Source of the DNA: Lachnospiraceae bacterium
GTDB lineage: Bacteria > Bacillota > Clostridia > Lachnospirales > Lachnospiraceae
Assembly: GCA_910574715.1 (NCBI GenBank)
Contig: CAJTCH010000004.1
Location: forward strand, 1-64,000
Direction: 5' to 3'
DNA length: 64,000 bases
The notes below the pieces were generated by a model. It did no database searches and was not told the origin of the DNA. It saw nothing but the letters and a program-made list of their open reading frames with translations. Positions 1 through 7,397 of this stretch are shown in pieces. Each line of letters starts with the position of its first letter. Position 1 is the stretch's first letter. Both the position numbers and the translations under genes were made by a program.

Positions 1-2
1 TA

Positions 3-149
3 CATCATGTGGCTATGGATCTCATAATGGGATTCATGGCCTTTCGATTTCGAAAGAAAAGCTATACCAACAGCGTGCTGCATTTTCGGCGGTATTATGC
101 ATTTGTAGACAGCACTGCGCAGTCAATGCGAAAAAGGTTGGAAAAATAA
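3..149 (+). CDS. 3' end of an unidentified gene, cut by the window edge
   Basis: An open frame enters from the left edge and stops at TAA 147-149, giving 48 residues. The segment is basic and aromatic (RFRKKSY, HFRRYYAF) and ends in MRKRLEK. It contains no motif that I can assign to a family. It could be the tail of a mobile-element protein, given the accessory character of the next 5 kb, but that is only context. Its coding status rests on an uninterrupted frame of about 147 nt, which is weak evidence. Confidence 0.35.
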   Translation, partial: HHVAMDLIMGFMAFRFRKKSYTNSVLHFRRYYAFVDSTAQSMRKRLEK

Positions 150-205
150 TTTGCCGTTTATGTCTCCCTCAATTCGCCGTCCAACACTTGAGAAGATAAA
201 AAGAA

Positions 206-316
206 ACGGCGGCTTTGATTATTTCAAAACCGCCGTGTATGATTTCTTTAAGAAAAAAGAGTATGGGAAATGATCTGCCCAACAGCGTTTTTTTTCTTTT
301 CTGCCGCTGGGCAGAT
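206..316. repeat. Two hairpins between convergent genes
   Basis: ACGGCGG at 206-212 pairs with CCGCCGT at 230-236. ATCTGCCCA at 273-281 pairs with TGGGCAGAT at 308-316, with a T-rich stretch in the loop. They lie between the end of the partial gene on the plus strand and the end of the ABC-F gene on the minus strand, so they may end both transcripts. Neither has a canonical downstream U-tract. Confidence 0.45.
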
Positions 317-333
317 TGCGAATGTTTCAGAAA

Positions 334-1866
334 TTAAAGGTTTTCTATATTGATTATTTTTTGCGCCCAATCCCTATAAAACGCTTCCTCATGTGATACA
401 AGCAATACTGTACCGGGAAATTCGGATAGTGCTGTTTTAAGGGCTTCTTTCGCTTGTATATCCAAATGATTTGTTGGCTCGTCCATGATTAAAAAATTGC
501 AAGATGTTAAAGTCAGCAAACACATTTTTACTTTGGCTTGTTCTCCACCGCTTAGCGTTCCTATTGGCTGTGTCGCGTGTTTACTTGAAATTCCGCACTG
601 TGCTAATTGTTTACGAATTTCCTTTGCTACCAAATGAGGATAGCTGTCTGAAACAATTTGAATAGGAGTTCTTTCTAAATCAGACCACATTAAATCCTGT
701 TCAAAATAACCTATTGTAACTTGATTTGAGAATTTATGCTCCCCTTGTATAGCAGGAATATAACCTATCAATGTTTTCAGTAATGTTGATTTTCCAATTC
801 CGTTAAATCCAGTGATAACAACTTTTTGACCGCCTTTAACAGAAAAAGTAATGTCAGATAAAAGCGGATAGTAATAACCAATAGATAACTGTTTGACGAT
901 TAGGTGTTCCGTATTTGTTAATGGAACCGTTTGGAAATGAAAATAAGGTTTGTTCTCTTTTTGTTCCAATGCTTCCATTTTATCCATTCGATCTAATTGC
1001 TTCTGTCGTCCTCTTGCCATTCTTGATTTTCGTCCAGCAATATTTTTTCTAATAAATTCTTCTGTCTTTTTAATCTCTTTTTGTTGAGCCGCATATTGCC
1101 GTACATAATCCTCTCGTAAGAGTGTTTTCTTTTTTACATATTCGGTATATGTACCGAAATATTTTGTGATTGTATGGTTGTCTATGTCGCAAATTCGATT
1201 TGCAATCCTATCCAAAAATTCATAATCATGTGATACAACCATAAAGGCATTTCCCAAAGTGGCTAAATAATCTGCTAACCAAGTAATGTGTTCCTTGTCT
1301 AAAAAATTAGTTGGTTCATCTAACAAAAGAATATCCGGCTTTTCAAGAAGCAATTTAGCTAAAATAATTTTTGCCCTTTGTCCCCCACTCATTTGTGCTA
1401 TGGAGCGTTCAAGCCCAATAGAAACCAGTCCCAAGCCATTTGCAACTCGTTCAATCATAGTGTCAATATTGTAAAAATCGTATTGCTCTAACTTTTCTTG
1501 ATAACGTGCTGCAAGATTTAAGGCATTTATATCTCCTGTACCTGCCTTTTGATAAAGCAGCGTCATCTCTTTTTCAATTTGATAGAGGTTTGAAAAAGCG
1601 GATTTCAAAAAATCATGCATTGTAATATTATGGTCGATCTCTGCATATTGATCTAAATAGCCTATGGTGATATTAGGCTGCCATTTAATTTGACCTTCGT
1701 CGGGTAAAATCTGTTTCGTGCAAAGTTTTATGAGGGTAGATTTTCCGGTTCCATTTTGCCCTACAACTCCTATGTGTTCTCCTTTATTTAATGCAAATTC
1801 CGCATTTTTATAGAGAAGATTCTCCCCAAATGAATGTGTTAATCTTCTGATTTCTAATAAACTCAT
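334..1866 (-). CDS. ABC-F family ATPase, probable ribosome-protection type
   Basis: A soluble ABC-F protein of 510 residues with two nucleotide-binding domains and no membrane segment. The first domain carries Walker A GQNGTGKS near residue 36, signature MSGGQ, Walker B ILLLDEPTNFLD and a VVSHD switch. A charged linker containing KSRMARGRQKQ follows. The second domain carries GFNGIGKS, LSGGEQ and LIMDEPTNHLD. ABC-F proteins act on the ribosome, either as translation factors or by displacing antibiotics. The start at 1866 is chosen because AAAGGA lies just upstream; the frame stays open to 1932 but that part has no ribosome site. A strong promoter, a leader peptide and an attenuator precede the gene, which favours an inducible resistance role over housekeeping. 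The exact subfamily cannot be set by eye. Confidence 0.85.
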   Translation of the reverse strand: MSLLEIRRLTHSFGENLLYKNAEFALNKGEHIGVVGQNGTGKSTLIKLCTKQILPDEGQIKWQPNITIGYLDQYAEIDHNITMHDFLKSAFSNLYQIEKEMTLLYQKAGTGDINALNLAARYQEKLEQYDFYNIDTMIERVANGLGLVSIGLERSIAQMSGGQRAKIILAKLLLEKPDILLLDEPTNFLDKEHITWLADYLATLGNAFMVVSHDYEFLDRIANRICDIDNHTITKYFGTYTEYVKKKTLLREDYVRQYAAQQKEIKKTEEFIRKNIAGRKSRMARGRQKQLDRMDKMEALEQKENKPYFHFQTVPLTNTEHLIVKQLSIGYYYPLLSDITFSVKGGQKVVITGFNGIGKSTLLKTLIGYIPAIQGEHKFSNQVTIGYFEQDLMWSDLERTPIQIVSDSYPHLVAKEIRKQLAQCGISSKHATQPIGTLSGGEQAKVKMCLLTLTSCNFLIMDEPTNHLDIQAKEALKTALSEFPGTVLLVSHEEAFYRDWAQKIINIENL

Positions 1867-1966
1867 ATTTACATATCCTTTCTTATGTGTACTAATGAAA
1901 GTTAAAAAGAAAAAGCAGAAAGCCCGGTACACGTAAACGTACCTACCTTCTGCCTTTCCTGATGAA

Positions 1967-2013
1967 CAAAAAGCAAAAGGCTATGGACAAAACATTGTCC
2001 ATAGCCTTTTGCT
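1967..2013 (-). terminator. Attenuator terminator in the ABC-F leader
   Basis: On the minus strand, an 18-bp perfect stem (1996-2013 with 1972-1989, loop of six bases) is followed by a short T-run before the ABC-F start. It sits about 100 bp upstream of the start codon and downstream of a leader peptide, the geometry of a transcription attenuator. A second palindromic block, GGTACGTTTACGTGTACC, lies at about 1926-1943 between it and the gene and could form part of a competing structure. Confidence 0.75.
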
Positions 2014-2104
2014 CACATCATTATCTCATGCGGAATATAAGAAATAGCACCCATTGAAAATGAGCGTAATTATTCCTTATTTCCGATGAAAACTAAATGC
2101 GCAT

Positions 2105-2194
2105 TTATACGCTATACTCTACACAATGTTTCATCGGCATAAATTGTGTAGAGTTCAGTTTCTTTTTGGGCTGGTTAGTTAAGTAAAAATTCAT
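2105..2194 (-). CDS. Leader peptide upstream of the ABC-F gene (29 aa)
   Basis: A 29-codon frame starts with ATG at 2194 behind AAAGGAGAT with good spacing and stops with TAA at 2105. It begins MNFYLTNQPKKK and ends MKHCVEYSV. It lies between the promoter (2231-2259) and the attenuator (1972-2013). An 11-bp stem (2117-2127 with 2143-2153) is embedded in its coding sequence. The likely role is to sense stalled ribosomes and change folding of the leader RNA, as at other ribosome-protection genes. The regulatory role is inferred from the arrangement. Confidence 0.7.
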   Translation of the reverse strand: MNFYLTNQPKKKLNSTQFMPMKHCVEYSV

Positions 2195-2230
2195 AACAAT
2201 CTCCTTTTGAGCCTGTGCGCTCTGTCTGAA

Positions 2231-2259
2231 ATAATACTACACAAAATAACGTTTGTCAA
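2231..2259 (-). promoter_or_regulatory. Sigma-A promoter of the ABC-F leader
   Basis: On the minus strand, TTGACA (2254-2259) and TATTAT (2231-2236) are separated by 17 bp. The leader peptide starts about 37 bp downstream of the -10 box. Confidence 0.8.
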
Positions 2260-2437
2260 CTTTTGAAAATTTTCCGGCATACTAAACTTGCAGAAATATG
2301 ATCTATTTAAACTATTTATGGATATTGTGTAGACATTTCCAAAATAGAAGTCGGAGGTTGTCGGGTGCGGATGCGTATGACCAGACAGGAAACAGGCAGT
2401 ATCTGTCAGGGAATAATTGAGCTGTTGTTTTTCTATA

Positions 2438-2484
2438 TTGACTTCCTAACAATATTAGGATACAATATTCCTAATATTGTTAGG
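2438..2484 (+). promoter_or_regulatory. tetR promoter overlapped by a double palindromic operator
   Basis: TTGACT (2438-2443) and TACAAT (2461-2466) are 17 bp apart. CCTAACAATATTAGG (2445-2459) and its exact reverse complement CCTAATATTGTTAGG (2470-2484) cover the spacer and the start region. Each half also carries CCTAA/TTAGG ends. The position suggests repression of the downstream tetR gene by its own product. Confidence 0.8.
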
Positions 2485-2497
2485 AAGGGAGAAAACT

Positions 2498-3067
2498 ATG
2501 CCAAGACAAGGACTTACGAAAGAGGCAGTGGTTAAAACAGCGGCATTATTAGTAGAAGAATATGGGTATGAAAATTTAACGCTGCATAAACTGGCAGCGA
2601 AGCTAGATATAAAACCAGCTTCACTGTATACGCATATTAAGGGAATTGAAGAGTTATATAGCTCTCTTAGCCATTTAGCATTAAGCCGGTTAAGAGACGA
2701 GATGTTGGATGCCGTAGCACAAAAGAAGCAGGGAGAAGCACTTCGGGCGATTGCTTTCTCGTATTATAGCTATGCGAAAAAAAATCCTGAGATGTATCGT
2801 ATTATTTTGAAAGTTCCTCATAGCAATTTAGAAAATCTGGTTGGGGCAGGACGGGAAGTGAAATCAATTTTATTTGAGACATTATCTCAATATATGAAAG
2901 AGAAAACAAAAATAATTTATTATTCCCGATATTACCACAGCATTTTGCATGGCTTTGTTTCATTAGAGATGGCAGGATTTTTTGATGATGGATTTTCAGT
3001 AGAGAAAAGTCTGTCTGATATAGTTGATGATTTTATCAGACAACTTGAAAATAAGCAGTTTGTTTGA
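2498..3067 (+). CDS. TetR/AcrR family transcriptional regulator
   Basis: A repressor of 189 residues. The N-terminal helix-turn-helix (about 10-50) contains KEAVVKTAALLVEEYGYENL and LAAKLDIKPASLYTHIKG. The C-terminal part resembles the WHG-type ligand-binding domain (SYYSYAKKNPEMYRIIL). ATG 2498 is chosen for its GGAAGGGAG ribosome site; a start at 2477 lies inside the operator. It is the first gene of a two-gene operon with the PEBP protein, 18 bp downstream. The palindromes over its promoter point to autorepression. The inducer is unknown; the PEBP partner is the only linked candidate target. Confidence 0.88.
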   Translation: MPRQGLTKEAVVKTAALLVEEYGYENLTLHKLAAKLDIKPASLYTHIKGIEELYSSLSHLALSRLRDEMLDAVAQKKQGEALRAIAFSYYSYAKKNPEMYRIILKVPHSNLENLVGAGREVKSILFETLSQYMKEKTKIIYYSRYYHSILHGFVSLEMAGFFDDGFSVEKSLSDIVDDFIRQLENKQFV

Positions 3068-3085
3068 TGGAGGTATGAAATAGAT

Positions 3086-3550
3086 ATGGATGTTTTGAAC
3101 TTTGAATGTAGCAATATGAAAAATGGAGAGACATTCCCGGTAGAAAATACAGGGCGGGGGCAGAATCGCTCTCCTGAATTTATCATAAAAAATCTGTCTC
3201 CACGTGCAAAAACACTGGCCATTATCCTTGAAGATATTAAGCACCCAATCTTTAAGAATTTTACACATTGGCTTATCTTTAATATACCAGCCAGAGAAAA
3301 GATAAACGGAGCGATTCCGGGTGGCAAAATTGTTTCAGGTCTGGGAAATGCCAGACAAGGAATTGGATATGGACTGTATCGGTATGCCGGCCCCAAACCA
3401 TCTAGGGGCAGACAGCATTTATACCGTTTTACAATGTACGCTCTTGATAGAGAGATAGATTTAACTGGTATTCCTACAAAGAGCCGTTTTATGAAAATAG
3501 CGGGGAAATATATGATTCAGCAGGGCAGTATCATTGGTAAATATGAGTAA
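3086..3550 (+). CDS. YbhB/YbcL family PEBP-like protein
   Basis: A protein of 154 residues of the phosphatidylethanolamine-binding (Raf kinase inhibitor-like) family. The ligand-site hallmarks are visible: a DIKHP segment, THWLIFNIP, and AGPKPSRGRQHLYRFTMYAL. There is no signal peptide, so it is predicted to be cytoplasmic. The biochemical role of bacterial members is poorly defined. It follows the tetR gene by 18 bp and is very likely cotranscribed and repressed with it. Confidence 0.85.
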   Translation: MDVLNFECSNMKNGETFPVENTGRGQNRSPEFIIKNLSPRAKTLAIILEDIKHPIFKNFTHWLIFNIPAREKINGAIPGGKIVSGLGNARQGIGYGLYRYAGPKPSRGRQHLYRFTMYALDREIDLTGIPTKSRFMKIAGKYMIQQGSIIGKYE

Positions 3551-3653
3551 TGAGTTGAATTTTATTGACATGAAGCGCACTTCATAGTTTATACTTTACT
3601 GAAATACTGATATTCAATAGAATTTGCTGATAGAGAAGGAAGGTGTGATTGAT

Positions 3654-3902
3654 ATGTATTCGGCAAAAGAGGCTGCAGAAATAACAGGTCTTTCCACTGC
3701 AACATTAAGATATTACGAAAGAGAGAAACTCATACCACAGATAACTAGAACGGATCAAAAGTACAGACAGTATACGGATACAGATATTGAATGGATAAAA
3801 ATGATACAGTGTATGCGTATGGCAAATATACCTATCAGATCAATAAAGCAATATGTGGAATTGCTAATACAAGTAGGAAGGAAACAACATTTAATGAATT
3901 AG
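3654..3902 (+). pseudogene. MerR-type DNA-binding frame, truncated by a frame change
   Basis: The frame opens with MYSAKEAAEITGLSTATLRY, a textbook MerR winged helix with YYEREKLIP and YRQYTDTDIEWI, and then IPIRSIKQYVEL. It stops at residue 82, after RKQHLMN, where MerR proteins usually continue into a dimerisation helix. The -1 frame supplies a plausible continuation (SRKETTFNELVHFLRRKN) and runs on into an OmpR-type domain. A single-base indel near 3865-3880 would restore a longer protein. ATG 3654 follows a GGAAGG site. A short functional MerR protein cannot be excluded. Confidence 0.6.
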
Positions 3903-3937
3903 TTCATTTTTTAAGGAGGAAAAATAGTATTAATTTA

Positions 3938-4282
3938 ATGGATGCTTTTTCTATAGAGAGTATTCTAGAATATGATGGTCTTGTCATAGATTTAAGGTAT
4001 CGGACAGTTAAGGTGAAAGGAAAAAGCATAGAACTAACAAATTATGAATATAAAATACTTTATTTATTGGCAAAAAGCCCTGGACAGGTATTTTCGAAAG
4101 AACAAATCTATACACAAGTATGGGATTCCTCTTATCATGGAGCAGAAGATAATGTGATGAGCTTAATACGTAGATTGCGAAAAAAAATAGAGCCAAATCC
4201 AGCAAATCCCATATATATTTTGACAGTTTGGGGAATAGGTTATAAATTTAATTGTGAGATGAAAAAGCGGCATTTGTTATGA
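3938..4282 (+). CDS. OmpR/PhoB-type winged-helix DNA-binding protein without receiver
   Basis: The 114-residue frame from ATG 3938 is an almost complete Trans_reg_C domain: IELTNYEYKILYLLAKSPGQ, FSKEQIYTQVWD, DNVMSLIRRLRKKIEPNP and ILTVWGIGYKF. No receiver domain precedes it. The open frame extends upstream to 3791 and overlaps the MerR frame by 112 nt. An AAGGAGG site at 3913-3919 is 18 bp from ATG 3938, but 9 bp from an in-frame ATT at 3929. It may be a stand-alone regulator, or the C-terminal part of a MerR-OmpR chimera broken by a frameshift. Confidence 0.65.
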   Translation: MDAFSIESILEYDGLVIDLRYRTVKVKGKSIELTNYEYKILYLLAKSPGQVFSKEQIYTQVWDSSYHGAEDNVMSLIRRLRKKIEPNPANPIYILTVWGIGYKFNCEMKKRHLL

Positions 4283-4304
4283 TTAATAACAGGGCCGTTT
4301 TTTT
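4263..4304 (+). terminator. Terminator after the winged-helix gene
   Basis: AGCGGC and GCCGTT plus an inner GTTAT/ATAAC form a stem followed by TTTTTTT at 4298-4304. The stem overlaps the stop codon of the preceding gene. Confidence 0.7.
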
Positions 4305-4467
4305 ATCTATAATCTCAAAAAGTAATATATATTTTGATCCTTCAACATCAAAATATCAGCAGCTATTTTTCAGGTTATTAAGTTGATATATGAGAAAAAA
4401 TGAGAAGAAGTATTATAAAATGGCTACAATAAGTTCAAAGGTATTTAAAAGGTGAAAGGAGATTATT

Positions 4468-4806
4468 ATGCGAAACGAAGTATGGAGTGAGATTGGAACA
4501 TTTTTGAATGGACTGCGGTGTGGGAATGTGAAACGTGAAAGTTATATTCAGCTTTCGGAAGTAGCAGAAGCAGAAGAACAGAAAAAAGAGGCGCAGAAGA
4601 TTTTTCTTAAGGCAATGGATTCAATGGAAACAAGTAAAAGGAAAAGTATAGAGGATTATATGGAAAAATTAAAGCATCTCGCATTTGTGGAAGAAGAGCA
4701 GGCATATTGCCAAGGGTATGTTGATTGCATTCAGTTGCTTGCAGGATTGGGTGTATTAATTGATTCTCCAGATATAAAGAAATTGCTTGAAAAGATAAAA
4801 AATTAG
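4468..4806 (+). CDS. Small helical protein of unknown function
   Basis: A protein of 112 residues behind GAAAGGAG. It is rich in Glu and Lys and predicted all-helical, with a heptad-like stretch around residues 28-72 (EVAEAEEQKKEAQKIF). A more hydrophobic end follows (YCQGYVDCIQLLAGLGVL). It resembles the small helical proteins of about 100 residues common in Firmicutes mobile elements, but I cannot assign a family with certainty. It is a single gene with its own terminator. Confidence 0.65.
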   Translation: MRNEVWSEIGTFLNGLRCGNVKRESYIQLSEVAEAEEQKKEAQKIFLKAMDSMETSKRKSIEDYMEKLKHLAFVEEEQAYCQGYVDCIQLLAGLGVLIDSPDIKKLLEKIKN

Positions 4807-4818
4807 TATTGATAGAAA

Positions 4819-4855
4819 AATGGCTCATTTCTTATGTGAAGTGAGCCATTCTTTT
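4819..4855 (+). terminator. Rho-independent terminator
   Basis: AATGGCTCA (4819-4827) pairs with TGAGCCATT (4842-4850), followed by CTTTTT. Confidence 0.85.
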
Positions 4856-5022
4856 TCTGTATTATTATGTGCCACAAAACTGTCAATGAGGTAATAGTTG
4901 TTTTTGACCAATGGAATCTCGCTATATCAGGTTCTGCGACATAATAACAGAAAAGTAGGATTGCCAGAAAATATCAGACTTTTATCAAATTTGTCTTTCA
5001 AGCATATCGTAATAGTCCAAAA

Positions 5023-5301
5023 TTATGTCTTGATTAAATCATCAGCTTTTTGGTCTATTTTCACTGCCATAGCATGAATATTTTCAGGCACAGAAAAATT
5101 GCTTGTTATATTGGATAACATTTCGCTGTTTCCTTTAACGTTAAGTACAGCATCTAATCTTTTGATGCTATCATTATCTGTGGGAATAAGGACAAAGCCA
5201 TTTTCAGAAGTAATGGAAAGAGATTTAATCCTTTCGCTCATATAATTGATTTCTTTTTCTAGAATAATACAAGCCAATAAAGATAAGGCCATAACAGACA
5301 A
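5023..5301 (-). CDS. Hypothetical short protein, possibly a remnant
   Basis: A 92-residue frame with a hydrophobic start (MSVMALSLLACIILEKEINY) and a polar body (ENGFVLIPTDNDSIKRLDAV). An internal Met at 5241 is an alternative start. No good ribosome site precedes either. The surroundings (4860-5430) look degenerate: on the plus strand about 5306-5382 there is another short coding-like fragment (YIAAELLEMTFG) ending in TGA. I do not recognise either, and this may be debris of a mobile element. Confidence 0.3.
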   Translation of the reverse strand: MSVMALSLLACIILEKEINYMSERIKSLSITSENGFVLIPTDNDSIKRLDAVLNVKGNSEMLSNITSNFSVPENIHAMAVKIDQKADDLIKT

Positions 5302-5462
5302 GCAGACTTAAAACCGCCATATATTGCCGCAGAACTTCTGGAAATGACATTTGGCTCTGAAGTAGATATGCAGGAATGGTGAATATGGATGCAAAAGTAA
5401 AATGATATTTAGACTGTTAAAAATTCCCCATATCAGTTATAATAAGAAAGCGCACGACTGCG

Positions 5463-5513
5463 TACAATGTTATCAGCCGATATTTGACGGCATAATATTG
5501 TAAGGCGTAATAT
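5463..5513 (+). promoter_or_regulatory. murB promoter with overlapping inverted repeat
   Basis: TTGACG (5484-5489) and TAATAT (5508-5513) are 18 bp apart. TACAATGTTAT (5463-5473) and ATAATATTGTA (5492-5502) form an inverted repeat with one mismatch, with CCG/CGG pairing inside. It covers the -35 box, a plausible regulator site. Confidence 0.55.
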
Positions 5514-5556
5514 GTAACTGATATGAAACAAAATAAGAAAATAAACGGGGAATAAT

Positions 5557-6468
5557 ATGGGACGAAGCATATATAATGAATTATCAGGGATTGTATCAGA
5601 CGAGCAGATCAAGTTGGAAGAACCTATGAAGAACCACACGACCTTTCGGATCGGCGGCCCGGCGAAGGTATTTGTAACGCCGAGGACGTCCGAGGAGGTG
5701 CGGGCGATTGTCGCTGTGTGCCGGGAAGGGAAGATTCCCTATTACATTGTGGGGAATGGGAGCAATCTTCTGGTATCAGATCAGGGATACGAAGGCGTGA
5801 TCATACAGATCTACCGGGAGATGAATGAGATTCGGGTTGAGGGAGATACGGTCACGGCTCAGGCGGGAGCGCTGCTGTCAGCCATTGCAAACCGTGCATT
5901 GGAAGAAGGACTTGCAGGGTTTGAATTCGCTTCTGGTATTCCGGGGACTCTGGGCGGCGCATGTATTATGAACGCGGGTGCATACGGCGGTGAGATGAAG
6001 GATGTGATCAGAGAGGTTACATTGCTGACGCCGGAAGGAGAGGTGCGCGCGGTTCCTGCGGACCAGATGGAATTCGGTTACCGAACCAGCATTGCGGCCA
6101 GAACAGGGGCAATTGTGCTGGGAGCCGGAATACAGCTGCAGAGAGGCGATAAGGATGAGATCAGGGCGCGGATGGAGGAGCTGAGAGAGAAAAGGGTCAG
6201 TAAACAGCCTTTGGAGTATCCAAGCGCCGGAAGTACGTTTAAGAGGCCGGAAGGGTACTTTGCGGGCAAATTGATCCAGGATGCCGGACTTAGAGGATTC
6301 GCGGTCGGCGGGGCGCAGGTGTCCGAGAAGCACTGTGGTTTCGTAGTCAATAAGGGCGGAGCGGCGGCGGCCGATGTGGCGGAGCTGATGCGCCGGGTAT
6401 CAGATAAGGTGGAGGAACAGTTCGGGGTAAGGCTGGAACCTGAAGTGAAGAGACTTGGAGAATTCTGA
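5557..6468 (+). CDS. murB: UDP-N-acetylenolpyruvoylglucosamine reductase
   Basis: The second committed step of peptidoglycan precursor synthesis: NADPH-dependent reduction of UDP-GlcNAc-enolpyruvate to UDP-MurNAc, in the cytoplasm. The 303 residues fit the type II MurB family. The FAD site is seen in HTTFRIGGPA and VGNGSNLLVSD, the substrate loop in SGIPGTLGGACIMNAGAYGG, and the catalytic segment in PSAGSTFKRP. The start follows GGGGAAT. It heads a cluster with rapZ, whiA and a crh-like gene, a grouping known in Firmicutes that links wall synthesis and central metabolism. Confidence 0.97.
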   Translation: MGRSIYNELSGIVSDEQIKLEEPMKNHTTFRIGGPAKVFVTPRTSEEVRAIVAVCREGKIPYYIVGNGSNLLVSDQGYEGVIIQIYREMNEIRVEGDTVTAQAGALLSAIANRALEEGLAGFEFASGIPGTLGGACIMNAGAYGGEMKDVIREVTLLTPEGEVRAVPADQMEFGYRTSIAARTGAIVLGAGIQLQRGDKDEIRARMEELREKRVSKQPLEYPSAGSTFKRPEGYFAGKLIQDAGLRGFAVGGAQVSEKHCGFVVNKGGAAAADVAELMRRVSDKVEEQFGVRLEPEVKRLGEF

Positions 6469-6506
6469 GATAAAACGAGTAATTGAGAGACAGGGAGAAT
6501 TCTGAG

Positions 6507-7388
6507 ATGAGATGTGTGATTGTAACCGGAATGTCGGGCGCGGGGAAGAGTACGGCGCTTAAGATGCTGGAGGATGTGGGGTATTTTTGTGTGGACAATC
6601 TGCCGGTTCAGCTAATTCCGAAGATGGCGGATCTGCTGCGTGTACCGGGGAGTGAACTGAATAAGGCCGCTCTGGGCGTGGATATCCGAAGCGGCCAGAG
6701 CTTGGATGAACTGGCGGAGGTGCTGGAGGAATTGGACGGGGCCGGAATGAAGTATGAGATCCTTTTTCTGGAATCGTCAGACAACGTACTGATCAAGCGT
6801 TACAAGGAGACCAGGCGTTTTCATCCGCTGGCGGGCAATGACAGCCGTGTGGACGAGGGGATTCAGAAGGAACGGGAAAGAATTTTGTTTCTTAAGAAAA
6901 AGGCGGATTATCTGATCGACACGAGCCATATGCTTACCCGGGAGTTAAAGAGAGAGCTGAATAAGATATTTGTACAGAATAAGGAGTATAAGAATCTGTA
7001 CATATCTGTGCTCTCATTTGGATTCAAATACGGGATCCCGCCGGATGCGGATCTGGTGTTTGACGTAAGGTTTCTTCCGAACCCCTATTATATAGAAGAA
7101 TTACGTCCGCACAGCGGCAATGACAGGCAGGTCAGAGATTATGTCATGGACAATAAGAAGGCGGAAATATTCCTGGAGAAGATGACAGATCTGGTTGAAT
7201 TTCTGATACCTAACTATGTCCAGGAGGGCAAGACCCAGCTGGTGGTCGGGATCGGATGTACCGGAGGGAAGCACCGCTCAGTCACTTTGGCTAACGAGCT
7301 GTTTGAAATATTAAGTAAGAATGAGAATTACGGAATCCGCATCGAACACAGGGATATTGGGAAAGATACGGTTACGAAAGCAAGATAG
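6507..7388 (+). CDS. rapZ: RapZ/YvcJ family nucleotide-binding protein
   Basis: A P-loop protein of 293 residues. Walker A is TGMSGAGKST near residues 7-16. The C-terminal domain holds the conserved VGIGCTGGKHRSVTL motif linked to RNA or metabolite binding in E. coli RapZ. In Bacillus the homologue YvcJ binds and hydrolyses GTP and affects competence. ATG 6507 is chosen because CAGGGAGAA precedes it. It begins 38 bp after murB and ends 9 bp before whiA. A 15-bp duplication (6457-6471 and 6494-6508) bridges the murB stop and the rapZ start. Confidence 0.95.
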   Translation: MRCVIVTGMSGAGKSTALKMLEDVGYFCVDNLPVQLIPKMADLLRVPGSELNKAALGVDIRSGQSLDELAEVLEELDGAGMKYEILFLESSDNVLIKRYKETRRFHPLAGNDSRVDEGIQKERERILFLKKKADYLIDTSHMLTRELKRELNKIFVQNKEYKNLYISVLSFGFKYGIPPDADLVFDVRFLPNPYYIEELRPHSGNDRQVRDYVMDNKKAEIFLEKMTDLVEFLIPNYVQEGKTQLVVGIGCTGGKHRSVTLANELFEILSKNENYGIRIEHRDIGKDTVTKAR

Positions 7389-7397
7389 GAGTATGGG

